Shown piece by piece: positions 22,103-33,217 of a DNA stretch of 64,000 nt. Positions within the stretch are counted from its first letter, which is position 1, and every line of letters starts with the position of its first letter. The stretch lies in assembly GCF_029504575.1 (NCBI RefSeq), contig NZ_JAQFII010000002.1:62001-126000 (forward strand), read 5' to 3'. A program made the position numbers and the translations under genes. Below the pieces are notes generated by a model, which saw nothing but the letters and a program-made list of their open reading frames with translations, was not told the origin of the DNA and searched no databases. The DNA is from Streptomyces sp. SPB162 (GTDB lineage Bacteria > Actinomycetota > Actinomycetes > Streptomycetales > Streptomycetaceae).

Positions 22103-23689
22103 CGCGGTAGGCGGCGGCCTCCTCGAGGTCCAGTCGGCGCAGCAGCGTCCGGAGCATCTCGTCGTCGATGCGCCGGGCGTCGCGCAGTTCCACGAACACC
22201 TCGCGTTCGGCGCCGATCATCTGCCGGGCGAGCCGCCGGTAGGTGCCGTCCGCGGACTCCCCGGTCGTCTCGTTGACCGCCCCCAGCCGCTCCCACACCG
22301 CGTTGCGCCGCCGTTCCATGACGGTGCGCAGCCGGTCGGCGAGCGGCTGCGGCAGTTCGTTGCGCCGGTCGGTGAGGAGTTCGGTGAGCAGGCGCTCCGC
22401 GGCGGCCGACGCCTCGCTCTGGGCCTGCGCCTCGGCGAGCGTCTCGGCGTGCTCGTCACGGGACGGGATCTTCAGCCGGCGGATCAGCGGCGGCAGGGTG
22501 AGGCCCTGCACGACGAGGGTGCCGATCACGGTGGTAAAGGTCAGGAAGAGCACGAGGTTGCGGGCGGGGAACGCCTCCCCGTCGTCCAGGGTCAGCGGGA
22601 TCGAGAAGGCGATGGCGAGCGAGACGACGCCGCGCATCCCGGCCCAGCCGACGATGACGGGTCCGGTCCAGTTGGTGTCGGGTTCGCGCTCCCGGATGCG
22701 GGACGACACCTTGCGGGGCAGGAAGGTCGCAGGGAAGACCCAGGCGAAGCGGGCGGCCACCACGACGACGAAGACCGCGAACGCGTACCAGGCGGACTCC
22801 CCCACCCCGTACTCGCCGAGTCCGCCGAGCACCACGCGCAACTGCAGCCCGATGAGGGCGAAGACGGTCGACTCCAGGATGAAGCCGACCATCTTCCACA
22901 CCGCCGCCTCCTGCAGTCGCGTCGCGAAGTCGACCTGCCAGGAGCGGTGTCCCAGGTAGAGGCCGACGACCACGACGGCGAGCACCCCCGACGCCCCGAC
23001 CCGCTCCGCCGCGGCGTAGGCCGCGAACGGGATGAGCAGCGACAGGGTGTTCTGGAGCAGCGGCTCTTTCAGGTGGGTGCGCAGCCAGTGCAGCGGCACC
23101 ATGAGGATGAGGCCGACGACGACACCGCCCGCGGCGGCGACGGTGAACTCCCTGATGCCCTCGCCCCAGGTGGCCCCCTCCCCCACGACGGCGGCCAGGG
23201 CGACCTTGTACGCGGTGATCGCGGTCGCGTCGTTCACCAGCGACTCGCCCTGCAGGATCGTGGTGATCCGGCTGGGCAGTTTGAGGCGGCGCGCGATGGC
23301 GGTGGCGGCGACCGCGTCGGGCGGGGCGATCACCGCGCCCAGTACCAGGGCCACGGTCAGCGAGAGGTCGGGCACCACCAGGTAGGCCACGTATCCGACC
23401 GCGATCGTCGCGAACAGGACATAGCCGACGGAGAGCAGCGCGATCGGTCGCGCGTTGGCCCGCAGATCGAGGTAGGAGCTCTCCAGGGCGGCCGTGTGCA
23501 GGAGCGGCGCGGCAGCAGCAGCGGGAGCACGATCTCCGGGTCGAGGGTGTAGTCCGGCATGCCCGGCACGTAGGACGCGAGCAGCCCGGCGGTGACCAGC
23601 AGCAGCGGCGCCGGCACCGGTGTGCGGCGGGCGGCGCCCGCGATCGCGGCGCTGCCCGCGATCAACATCAGCAGTGGCATGACATCCAT
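22089..23689 (-). pseudogene. Na+/H+ antiporter (CPA1/NhaP type), single-base frameshift
   Basis: The N-terminal 60 residues (MDVMPLLMLIAGSAAIAGAA to LDPEIVLPLLLP) and the remaining 460 (LHTAALESSYLDLRANARPI to the C-terminus) lie in different frames. Restoring one base near 23507-23525 joins them. The main part has the family ion-binding segment IAPPDAVAATAIA, GESLVNDATAITAYKVAL, a membrane stretch of about ten more helices and GWAGMRGVVSLAIAF. The last 140 residues form a charged cytoplasmic tail rich in Glu/Arg that probably regulates transport. The lone indel in an otherwise conserved gene suggests a sequencing error. A UBP-type zinc-finger gene is divergent 81 bases away. Confidence 0.88.
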
Positions 23690-23770
23690 CAGCGTGTGCC
23701 CGTTCCCATCTGGTTCTCGTTGCCGGGTCTCGTTCTTCGATTGCCGTCGACCCGATCTAACCTGGCAATC

Positions 23771-24031
23771 ATGAGTGAGTGCCCGCATGTTCCCGACCTG
23801 CCGCGCCCCGAGCCGGCCCCGCTGACGGCCACCTGTCCGGAATGCCTGGCTGTGGGCAGTCATCCGGTGCAACTGAGGCTGTGTCTCGTGTGTGGCCACG
23901 TCGGCTGCTGTGACTCGTCGCCCTACCGGCATGCCACCGGCCATTTCGAGGAGACCGGGCATCCGGTGATGCGGAGCTTCGAGCCGGGCGAGAGCTGGAG
24001 TTGGTGCTTCGTGGATCTGCGCCTGGTGTGA
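23771..24031 (+). CDS. UBP-type zinc finger protein
   Basis: An 86-residue protein that consists of little else than a ZnF-UBP domain. Ligands are CPHV near the N-terminus, TCPECL, LCLVCGHVGCCDSS, RHATGHFEETGHP and then a closing WSWCFVDL strand. In eukaryotes the fold binds ubiquitin C-termini; bacterial versions have no ubiquitin partner and their role is unclear. The gene starts 81 bases from the divergent antiporter gene. In some actinobacteria a similar finger is encoded next to or fused with such antiporters, so a role in its regulation is plausible. Confidence 0.88.
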   Translation: MSECPHVPDLPRPEPAPLTATCPECLAVGSHPVQLRLCLVCGHVGCCDSSPYRHATGHFEETGHPVMRSFEPGESWSWCFVDLRLV

Positions 24032-24048
24032 GTCCGGCGCCCGCCGAC

Positions 24049-24156
24049 CCGGCCCGGGTCCGCGTCGGGGCCGTGGTCGACGTCGGGGCCGTGGTCGACG
24101 TCAGGGCCCGGGTCCGCGTCGGGGCCTTGGTCGATGTCCGGTCCCGGGTCCGCGCT
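24049..24156. repeat. Six 18-bp tandem repeats in a gene-poor gap
   Basis: Units in perfect 18-base phase, alternating two types: (C)GGCCCGGGTCCGCGTC and GGGGCCGTGGTCGACGTC. They lie just after the zinc-finger gene. They would encode six-residue repeats in either direction (for example DPGPDV), but no start or ribosome site makes this a credible gene. The rest of the gap to 24481 shows nothing recognisable. Confidence 0.75.
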
Positions 24157-24481
24157 GGGCGGACCCGGCCCGGGACAGCAGCAGGCCCGGCAGGTTCGCA
24201 CGGGGGTGGCGGCCTGCCGGGCCTGTGCGAACTACGGTAGCGAGGCCGCGCGCCAAATGGCGGCGTCTGGCTCGCAACCCGTGCTGCGGATACACGACAC
24301 GGCGCAGGCACGCCTGAATCCCGCGGATCGCGTGCCGGAATCCGTCCGCCGACCGGTTGGCCGAATCACGCCGGGGGCGTTCCGGGCCTGTCAACGAGCG
24401 GAGCCACGGACGGCGTCCTGTCCCACGCGGCACACAAGCCGCGCACGGTCAGGGATTCCGATTGCGACGGAGAGGAACTCC

Positions 24482-25022
24482 ATGTCGAAACTCCACCTCG
24501 CCCGGGGCGTACTGGGCCTGACGGCCGCGCTCGCGGTCGGCGCGACCCTCTTGGCCGGGCCGGCGACCGCGGCCGCCCCGACCCGCCCGCCCCGGGCGGC
24601 GCCGGGGCTCCTTACCGGCCATACGGCCGCCCAGTCCGCGCTCGACGGCACCGTCGCGGCGGGCGCGCCGGCTACTCCCGGCCCACCAGCTTGACGAGAT
24701 GCTCACCACGGCGCCGACCGGCCCGGACTCCCCCGACTACGGTTACGGGCTGGCGATGATGTCCCCACGGCTGCCCTGCGGGGTGACCGTCTGGGGTCAT
24801 GACGGCGGGATCTTCGGATCCTCGTCGGGTGCGGTCACCACCCGCGACGGCCGGCACAGCCTGTCCACCAACACCAACACCAACACCAACGCGGACTGGA
24901 TCGGCGGCCAGGACCTTTCCGTCCCGGCGGAGTTCTGCCCGACCGCTTCCGCTCCCTCCCCGGGCAGCACCTCTCCCACCACCGCCTTCCCGACCACCGC
25001 GGCCCGGACCCTGGGCTTCTGA
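24482..25022 (+). pseudogene. Serine beta-lactamase/DD-carboxypeptidase remnant with internal deletion
   Basis: Two ends of one protein survive. 24482-24694 encodes a signal peptide (MSKLHLARGVLGLTAALAVG... TAAAP) and the start of a mature domain (TAAQSALDGTVAAGAP), running into a stop. From about 24690, in another frame, the C-terminal end of a D-Ala-D-Ala carboxypeptidase/esterase domain continues (QLDEMLTTAPT, YGYGLAMM, TVWGHDGGIFGSSSGAV, the last being the HxGG third active-site box). The SxxK and YxN boxes and roughly 200 residues are missing. A four-unit ACCAACACC-type repeat encoding Thr-Asn lies near 24870. This is true decay, not a simple frameshift. Confidence 0.75.
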
Positions 25023-25037
25023 GAACACCCCCTGGCC

Positions 25038-25075
25038 CCCGGCTCCGGTCACACCCGGGCGTGACCGGAGCCGGG
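25038..25075. terminator. 15-bp perfect stem terminator overlapping the MFS gene end
   Basis: CCCGGCTCCGGTCAC pairs perfectly with GTGACCGGAGCCGGG across an 8-base loop. The MFS stop codon (25049-25051) lies inside the stem, and the right arm lies in its last codons. It separates the DD-peptidase remnant from the convergent MFS gene. Confidence 0.8.
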
Positions 25076-26515
25076 CCCCGCCGCCGTGACCGGCGCGGCG
25101 GACGCCGGAACAGCGGACCCCGCCCGCGGGTGGTCCCGGACCAGCAGGCAGCCGAGGGCGCCTGCCAGCACCGCCGCGATCGGCAGGGCCGCGGTCACGT
25201 GCAGGGTGGCGACGAACGCGTCGGCGTACGTCCTGCCCGCGTGGAGCTCCGCTGCCAGCCGGTTCTGCAGCAAGCCGCCCACGATGGCCGCTCCGACGAC
25301 GGAGCCGATCTGCCGGATCGTGTTGTTGACCCCCGAAGCGGCCCCGGCCAGCCGGGGATCGACGTTGCGCATCGCCTCGGTGGACATCGGGGCGATCACA
25401 CAGCCCACCCCGAGACCAGTGACCACCGTCGCCGGTATGAACGCGTACCAGGGACTGGTGGGCCCCGCGATCAGCACGATCGAGAACATCCCCGCCGCGT
25501 ACATCACCAGGCCGGCCATCAGCAGGTACTTGCCGCCGATGCGGTCGGAGAGCCGCCCGGCGAACGGCCCCACCACCATCGACACCACTGAGGAGGGGGC
25601 CAGCACCAGGCCCGCCTTGGCGGCGCTCAGATGCAGCACTGACTGCAGATAGAGGTTGAAGGGCAGCACGAGGCCGACCATCGCCATGGACACGACTCCG
25701 ACGAGCACCGTCAGCACACTGAAGTTCCGGTCGTGGAAGAGGCTGAACGGCACCAGCGGCTCGCGGTCCTGATGGCGGCGCTGGTGCCGCAGGAAGATCA
25801 CCACCAGTGCGGCTCCGGCCGCCAGCAACGCCCATATGCCGGTGCCCCAGTGGTACCGCTCCCCCTCTTGCAGGCCGAAGGCCAGCGAGAACAGCGCCGC
25901 GGTGGCGATCAGTACGCCGGTCACGTCGAAGCGGTGGCCCCGCCCGGAGCGGATGTCGGGCACGACGAGGAAGGTCAGCACGAGGGCGACCAGCCCAATG
26001 GGCACGTTGACCAGGAAGATCCAGCGCCAGCCGACCGTGGACACCAACAGACCGCCCAGGGTGGGCCCCGACAGGGTGGCCAGCCCGGCGACCGTGCCCC
26101 AGATCCCCATCGCGGTACCCCGCCGCGCCGGCGGGAAGACCGAAACGATCAGGGCCATCGTCTGCGGTATCAGCAGGGCGGCGCCCACCCCTTGGACGGC
26201 ACGTGCACCGATCAGCGCCGCGGCGTTCGGCGCCAGCCCGCAGGCGATGCTGGCCAGCGTGAAGACCGCCAGTCCCATCGCGAACAGATTGCGCGGGCCG
26301 CGCAGGTCGCCGAGGCGGCCCGCGGTGATCAGGAGCACCGCCAGCACCAGGGCGTAGCCGCTGACCACCCAGAGCGTCTGGTCGAGCGAGGCGCCCAGCC
26401 CGTCGATCATCTGCGGGATGGCGATGTTCACGATCGTCAGGTCCAGCAGCGTCATGAAGAATCCGAGGGACAACGTCACCAGGACCGCCCATGGGTTCGC
26501 GTGCCATCTGCGCAT
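25049..26515 (-). CDS. MFS multidrug transporter, DHA2 (EmrB/QacA) type
   Basis: A 488-residue drug:proton antiporter with about 14 membrane helices. Landmarks are SLGFFMTLLDLTIVNIAIPQ (helix 1, motif D1), WVVSGYALVLAVLLITAGRL, GDLRGPRNLFAMG (motif A), ARAVQGVGAALLIPQTMALI (motif B) and WRWIFLVNVPIG (family motif after helix 5-6). It starts 130 bases from a divergent MarR-type regulator, the usual arrangement for an inducible efflux pump. The substrate is unknown. Confidence 0.93.
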   Translation of the reverse strand: MRRWHANPWAVLVTLSLGFFMTLLDLTIVNIAIPQMIDGLGASLDQTLWVVSGYALVLAVLLITAGRLGDLRGPRNLFAMGLAVFTLASIACGLAPNAAALIGARAVQGVGAALLIPQTMALIVSVFPPARRGTAMGIWGTVAGLATLSGPTLGGLLVSTVGWRWIFLVNVPIGLVALVLTFLVVPDIRSGRGHRFDVTGVLIATAALFSLAFGLQEGERYHWGTGIWALLAAGAALVVIFLRHQRRHQDREPLVPFSLFHDRNFSVLTVLVGVVSMAMVGLVLPFNLYLQSVLHLSAAKAGLVLAPSSVVSMVVGPFAGRLSDRIGGKYLLMAGLVMYAAGMFSIVLIAGPTSPWYAFIPATVVTGLGVGCVIAPMSTEAMRNVDPRLAGAASGVNNTIRQIGSVVGAAIVGGLLQNRLAAELHAGRTYADAFVATLHVTAALPIAAVLAGALGCLLVRDHPRAGSAVPASAAPVTAAGPGSGHARV

Positions 26516-26591
26516 GATGCAAGGCCTTCCGTTCCTACCCGGCCCGGAATCCCCCGCGCCCTGCCCCGACGATATTCCATCTTTTTCAATA

Positions 26592-26623
26592 CATCAAGAG
26601 TGATGCATCAAGAAGTATGCATC
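26592..26623. promoter_or_regulatory. Operator region between MFS and MarR genes
   Basis: CATCAAGA occurs at 26592 and 26607 (15 bases apart), TGATGCATCA (26601-26610) is a perfect palindrome, and ATGCATC recurs at 26617. Overlapping direct and inverted repeats in an AT-rich divergent gap are typical of MarR autoregulated operators. Confidence 0.55.
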
Positions 26624-26645
26624 GATGTCGATGTACCTTGGCGGC

Positions 26646-27104
26646 ATGAACGGAGTCGAACTGTTCCTCCTGGGACGCACCCTGATGAAGATCGGCGAGG
26701 AGGCCATGCCGGAACCGGCGGGCGGCGCGGGCGCCCACGCCGGGAGCCTGCGTTCGGTGCTCGTCGTGGCGAGCGACATCGCCGGCCACCCGGACAGCGC
26801 CATCGGCGAGATCGCCGCCCGGACCGGCCTGCCCCAGAGCCAGGTCTCCAATGCGGTGGCGCGGTTGAAGGAGGCGGGTTCCGTGGTCACTTCGGCCGAT
26901 CCGGCCGACCGCCGGCGGCTGCTCGTCCGGCAGGCGCCCGAGGTCTCGGAACGCGTGGAGCAGGTTCGTGCGACGACGATCGAGGCGGCGCTCGTCGCGA
27001 TGCTCGGCGCGGACGACCCGCGCCGGCTGCGGGAGGTCACCGCGGCCCTGGACACGCTCGCCCGCCACCTGAGCCCACAGGCCGCCGCTCGGGCACGCGA
27101 GTAA
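26646..27104 (+). CDS. MarR-family transcriptional regulator
   Basis: A 152-residue regulator with a winged helix-turn-helix (SAIGEIAARTGLPQSQVSNAVARLKEAG, then TSADPADRRRLLVRQ as the wing). N- and C-terminal helices serve dimerisation. ATG 26646 is preferred; ATG 26625 is in frame but lies next to the repeat elements. It is divergent from the DHA2 pump and likely represses it until a ligand binds. The PadR gene further on is convergent and unrelated. Confidence 0.85.
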   Translation: MNGVELFLLGRTLMKIGEEAMPEPAGGAGAHAGSLRSVLVVASDIAGHPDSAIGEIAARTGLPQSQVSNAVARLKEAGSVVTSADPADRRRLLVRQAPEVSERVEQVRATTIEAALVAMLGADDPRRLREVTAALDTLARHLSPQAAARARE

Positions 27105-27162
27105 CCGAGTCCGACCACGCGAGGAGCGCCCGAACCAGCCGGACACGGCGGCCGGGGCTCAG

Positions 27163-27233
27163 GTCAGCCCCGCCGGCCCCCGCCCGCAGGGCACCGCATC
27201 AGCCCCGCCAGGCCCCGCCCGCGGGGGCCCGCG

Positions 27234-27250
<17 letters not shown>
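27163..27250. repeat. 35-bp tandem repeat covering the PadR gene 3' end
   Basis: Copies begin at 27163, 27198 and 27233 in exact 35-base phase: (G/A)TCAGCCCCGCC-GGCCCC-CGCCCGC. TCA, the stop on the PadR strand, recurs at 27164, 27199 and 27234, the last being the real stop. Confidence 0.75.
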
Positions 27251-29926
<2,676 letters not shown>

Positions 29927-29945
29927 CTAGACGAGTCGAGCCGAT

Positions 29946-29963
29946 TATGCAACAAGTTGCATA
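29946..29963. promoter_or_regulatory. 18-bp palindrome upstream of fadH
   Basis: TATGCAACAAGTTGCATA has perfect 8-base arms around AA, 56-73 bases upstream of the fadH start and close to the end of the LysR gene. Its form suits a TetR- or MarR-type dimer better than LysR (which favours T-N11-A), so the binder may be encoded elsewhere. Confidence 0.55.
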
Positions 29964-29995
29964 GAGTCCCGGGAATCGACGCGGGCCACGCGAGC

Positions 29996-30904
29996 TCAGG
30001 CGGGAGCGTCCTCCGTGCGTTCGGGCAGCGTGGCGCGGGCCCGCCGGACCAGGGCGCGGGCCGCCGGGCCGGCCGGGCCCTCCGCCCGCCAGGCGAGCGC
30101 GAGCCTCCCGCGCAGCTCTGGCCCGGTCAGCCGTACCGGGTGCAGTTCGCCGGGGTGGGAACGGGCGAGGGACTCGGGCAGGATCGCCACCCCCAGACCC
30201 CGGATCGCGAACTGCGCCAGGACGGTGGGATCCCCCGCCTCGAACGCGATCCGCGGCTGGAAACCCGCCGCGGCGCAGCCGCGGTCGACCGCGGTGCGCA
30301 GCCCGGTGCCGCGCGGCAGGCACATCAGGGGGAGCCCGGCGAGGGCCTCGAAGGCGATCGAGGTCCGGCGCGCCAGCGGGTCGCCGGGGGCGACGGCGAC
30401 GACGAACGGCTCGTCCACGACGACCCGCACCCCGATGCCCGGCGGCGGCTCGTCCGCCAGGCTGACCACCGCCACATCCAACCGCCCGGTGAGCAGCGAC
30501 TGGAGGAGGTTGTCCGACGTGTCCTCGACGAGGCTGATCTCCACCGCCGGGTGGCTGTGATGAAAGTCGGCGAGCAGTCCGGCCAGGTCGACGGCGCGCC
30601 CGAGCGAGGTCACGGTGCCGACCGCGACATGCCCGCGGACCAGCCCGGTCAGCTCCTCGACGGCCTGCCGGGCGCCGGCGACGGCGGCGAGGGCCGCACG
30701 CGCGTACGGCAGCACCGCGGCGCCCACGTCGGTGGGCCGGACCGTGCGCCCGGAGCGGTCCAGCAGGTCCTGGCCCAGCTCCCGCTCCAACTGGCGAATC
30801 TGGGCGCTCACCCCGGGCTGCGCCACATGGAGTCTGGCCGCCGCCTTGGTGAAGCTCGCCTCCTCGGTGACCGTCACGAGGTATTCCAACTGGCGTAGTT
30901 CCAT
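29996..30904 (-). CDS. LysR-family transcriptional regulator
   Basis: A 302-residue regulator. MELRQLEYLVTVTEEASFTK and AAARLHVAQPGVSAQIRQLE form the N-terminal helix-turn-helix; the effector domain runs from about 90 (VRGHVAVGTVTSLGRAVDLA) to 290. The class resembles CynR/CbbR-like regulators of Actinobacteria. It is upstream of fadH on the same strand with 105 bases between, so cotranscription is possible. The ATG at 30904 is the only start before the conserved MELRQLxY motif. A MITE-like element begins 11 bases upstream of the start and could affect its promoter. Confidence 0.9.
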   Translation of the reverse strand: MELRQLEYLVTVTEEASFTKAAARLHVAQPGVSAQIRQLERELGQDLLDRSGRTVRPTDVGAAVLPYARAALAAVAGARQAVEELTGLVRGHVAVGTVTSLGRAVDLAGLLADFHHSHPAVEISLVEDTSDNLLQSLLTGRLDVAVVSLADEPPPGIGVRVVVDEPFVVAVAPGDPLARRTSIAFEALAGLPLMCLPRGTGLRTAVDRGCAAAGFQPRIAFEAGDPTVLAQFAIRGLGVAILPESLARSHPGELHPVRLTGPELRGRLALAWRAEGPAGPAARALVRRARATLPERTEDAPA

Positions 30905-30914
30905 AACCCATGAC

Positions 30915-31084
30915 GCTAAGGGCTGTCCCGTGATCCCTGGTGGATCAGCGCGCGGCGTCAGATGCGGTGCATCGCACGGCGGAGGGGCGCCCGCGTGCTG
31001 CATGTATTCGGGCGTTCCGACAACGCGGCGAGGTGCCGTGGCTGTCGTCGGGCGCCCGCCAGGGATTGCGGGACAGCCCTTAGC
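30915..31084. mobile_element. MITE-like element with ~29-bp terminal inverted repeats
   Basis: The 170-base segment is bounded by perfect 16-base inverted repeats (GCTAAGGGCTGTCCCG) that extend to about 29 bases with three mismatches (ATCCCTGG-GG follows on both sides). The interior has smaller palindromes and no credible gene or transposase. AGGGCTGTCCCG-type ends are common in Streptomyces IS5-like elements, so this is probably a non-autonomous relative. No clear target duplication separate from the repeats is visible. It lies directly upstream of the LysR gene. Confidence 0.7.
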
Positions 31085-31191
31085 AGTCGGGATATCCATC
31101 GCCAGGGCTTATGGGCGGCGATCGACGCCGGGGTGCACCGGTCCGGCATCGGTCAGGGCGCCGACGCCGAACCGGGCGCGAAGGGCGGCCG

Positions 31192-32877
31192 TCAGGACGC
31201 GAACACCTGGAGCTCCGCGACCTGCCCCGCCGGCCACCCCGTATTGCCGGTGAAGTGCACCCGCAGATACCGGACGGTCGCGGTGGCCGGGAACGTGACG
31301 GTGACGCGGTTGCCCGTGGCCGGATCGAAGGTGCGCCCGGCCGACCCGGCCAGAGTGGCGAAGTTCGAGCCGTCGGTGCTGCCCAGGACGGAGAGCGTCT
31401 GGGTCCTGGTCCCCCAGGCGGTGGCCGGCGGCACGGACAGGACGACCCGCTTCGTACCCACCGCGGAGCCGAGATCGACCTGCAGCCACTGCGGGAACGC
31501 GTTGTTGGCGCTCTCCCAGTAGCTGTCGGCGTCTCCGTCGACGGCGTTGCCCGCGCCGTAGCCCTGCGTGTGGCTGCTCTCCGTCGTCGGCCGGTGCAGC
31601 GCGAGGTTCACGTCGACGGGCGGGGGCCCGCCACCGATGACGGGAACGGTCGGGCGGACCGCCGTCAGCGGGAGCAGGCCCTTGAGCATCCTGCCGCCGT
31701 CGGCCGTCAGCCGCAGGTAGTAGTCGGCGGAGCAGGCCGTCCCGTCCTCGTCCAGCCCCAGCAGACCGGAGCCCGCCGGGATCATGGACGCGTTCTCCGC
31801 CGTCTTGGCGATCTGGTTGCCCTCGTTGTACTCGTCGAACATCGAGATGTAGATGCCCTGGGCGCCGGCCCGGACCACGTTGTAGAACTGCCGCCACATG
31901 AAGTCGCCGTGCGCCCGCTGGCGTCCTGCCACGTCCCCGGGAAGGACGCACGGCTGGTAGTCGATGCCGTGGGCGTTGCAGTCGGCCTGGTCCGGGACGG
32001 TGCACAGGTCGTAGAAGTGGTCGGAGTCCCCCGCGTTGCCGATTCTGCCGACCATCCACGGGGAGAGCATGTGGAAGGCGCGGTAGACGTCGAGGTAGCC
32101 GGGTCGTGAGTCGTTGACGCCGGTGCGCCAGTACGTCGGCACGCCGCCCATGACGTAACAGCCCTGGTTCTTGAACCAGTTGACGACATCGAGGCAGGCC
32201 GCGGGGGACCAGGGGTGGTTCTCGTCGGCGAAGCCGAAGCCCCAGACGCCGACCACCGGCTTGCCGTTCTGCCGCGCGTACGCGGGGGACGACGTCAGGG
32301 CCGACATCTTGGCGGTCCAGTCGGCCTTGATCTCCGGCTGCATGTTCGCCCAGCCGCTGACGTCGTACATGACGTAGAACTTGCGGTCGTTGGCCTCCGC
32401 CGCGCTCCTGACCTTCCCTGCCATCGCGTCACGCGTGGCGCCCTCGCCACCGTTGGGGTTGAACCGCTGCAGGGCGGCGGTGTCGCAGCCGTTCTGCCGC
32501 ATCGACAGGAAGTGGGCGTTGACCGTCTGCTGGTCGTAGGAGGAGAAGAGCGTCGCGGGCTGCCCGTTGCCGAGGTTGCCGTAGGCGGTCCGGTAGGCCC
32601 CGGTGTAGTCCCGCATGTCCGGCCACGCCCTGATCGCGTTGTTGGACGGGGACGGCGGCTGGGACCAGTTCCGGCTCCAGTGCCACCAGCCGTTGACGGG
32701 GGCTCCGTCGCCGGGTGCGGCGAACCAGCCCTGGTAGCCGACGGTGATCTTTCCGACCACGTCACCGGGAGGGCTCGCGGCAACGGCCGCCCCTCCCAGC
32801 GCACCGGCGGCCGGCAGGGCGCCGAAGGCGACTCCCGCCGTCACCGATCCGATGAACGCCCGGCGTGAGATCCCCAT
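31192..32877 (-). CDS. Secreted GH71/GH99-like glycosidase with C-terminal discoidin module
   Basis: A 561-residue exported enzyme. GGGAGG lies 7 bases before ATG 32877; the N-terminus MGISRRAFIGSVTAG has a twin-arginine motif, so Tat export is likely. The catalytic part (about 40-420: VGYQGWFAAPGDGAPVNGWW, YVMYDVSGW, VWGFGFADE, IYISMFDEYNEGNQ) follows the GH71/GH99-like superfamily seen in Actinobacteria. GH71 is alpha-1,3-glucanase and GH99 endo-alpha-mannosidase; the exact substrate is not provable here. The C-terminal 135 residues form an F5/8C module closely similar to those of the divergent GH87 enzyme (YWESANNAFPQWLQVDLGS). Pairing with GH87 favours alpha-1,3-glucan. Confidence 0.85.
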   Translation of the reverse strand: MGISRRAFIGSVTAGVAFGALPAAGALGGAAVAASPPGDVVGKITVGYQGWFAAPGDGAPVNGWWHWSRNWSQPPSPSNNAIRAWPDMRDYTGAYRTAYGNLGNGQPATLFSSYDQQTVNAHFLSMRQNGCDTAALQRFNPNGGEGATRDAMAGKVRSAAEANDRKFYVMYDVSGWANMQPEIKADWTAKMSALTSSPAYARQNGKPVVGVWGFGFADENHPWSPAACLDVVNWFKNQGCYVMGGVPTYWRTGVNDSRPGYLDVYRAFHMLSPWMVGRIGNAGDSDHFYDLCTVPDQADCNAHGIDYQPCVLPGDVAGRQRAHGDFMWRQFYNVVRAGAQGIYISMFDEYNEGNQIAKTAENASMIPAGSGLLGLDEDGTACSADYYLRLTADGGRMLKGLLPLTAVRPTVPVIGGGPPPVDVNLALHRPTTESSHTQGYGAGNAVDGDADSYWESANNAFPQWLQVDLGSAVGTKRVVLSVPPATAWGTRTQTLSVLGSTDGSNFATLAGSAGRTFDPATGNRVTVTFPATATVRYLRVHFTGNTGWPAGQVAELQVFAS

Positions 32878-33092
32878 CTGGACTCCTCCCGTTGTACACG
32901 GTTGCGCGCCGCTGACCGGCCAGCGGCAGAGCGTAGCCACGACGACAGAGAGACGCAATAGAGCGCGCACGGCGAGCAAATTCGTCAACTTACTCTGAAA
33001 TTACGCTCCATGGTCGGTCCGGAGCGCGTCAAGCCGATCTTGCGCGGGCGTAGACGCCGTCGTAGCCCGTCTGTAACATTCTGCTAACTCAA

Positions 33093-33107
33093 TGCAAATT
33101 CATTGCA
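33093..33107. promoter_or_regulatory. TGCAA-N5-TTGCA operator candidate upstream of GH87
   Basis: TGCAAATTCATTGCA is an inverted repeat 111-125 bases before the GH87 start, in the 340-base divergent region 32878-33217 that serves both alpha-glucanase genes. TTGCA half-sites resemble those of MalR-like LacI regulators of alpha-glucan genes. The remainder of the region shows no gene. Confidence 0.4.
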
Positions 33108-33217
33108 GAGTGATGTTCATTCTTCACCGTTCTCCGCAACTTCGACGGCGAGAGCGTGGCCGTGGCCTCACTCGCCCCCCACTCCTGGCACTTTCGGACG
33201 AGAGACAGAGGAACGCA

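Noticed and set aside
24049-24156. Possible CRISPR array
   Set aside because: The 18-base units are directly adjacent without spacers and no cas gene is present; it is a simple tandem repeat.
30962-31522. Open frames inside and next to the inverted-repeat element that might be a transposase
   Set aside because: They have no DDE or other transposase motif and the element is only 170 bases, so it is called non-autonomous.
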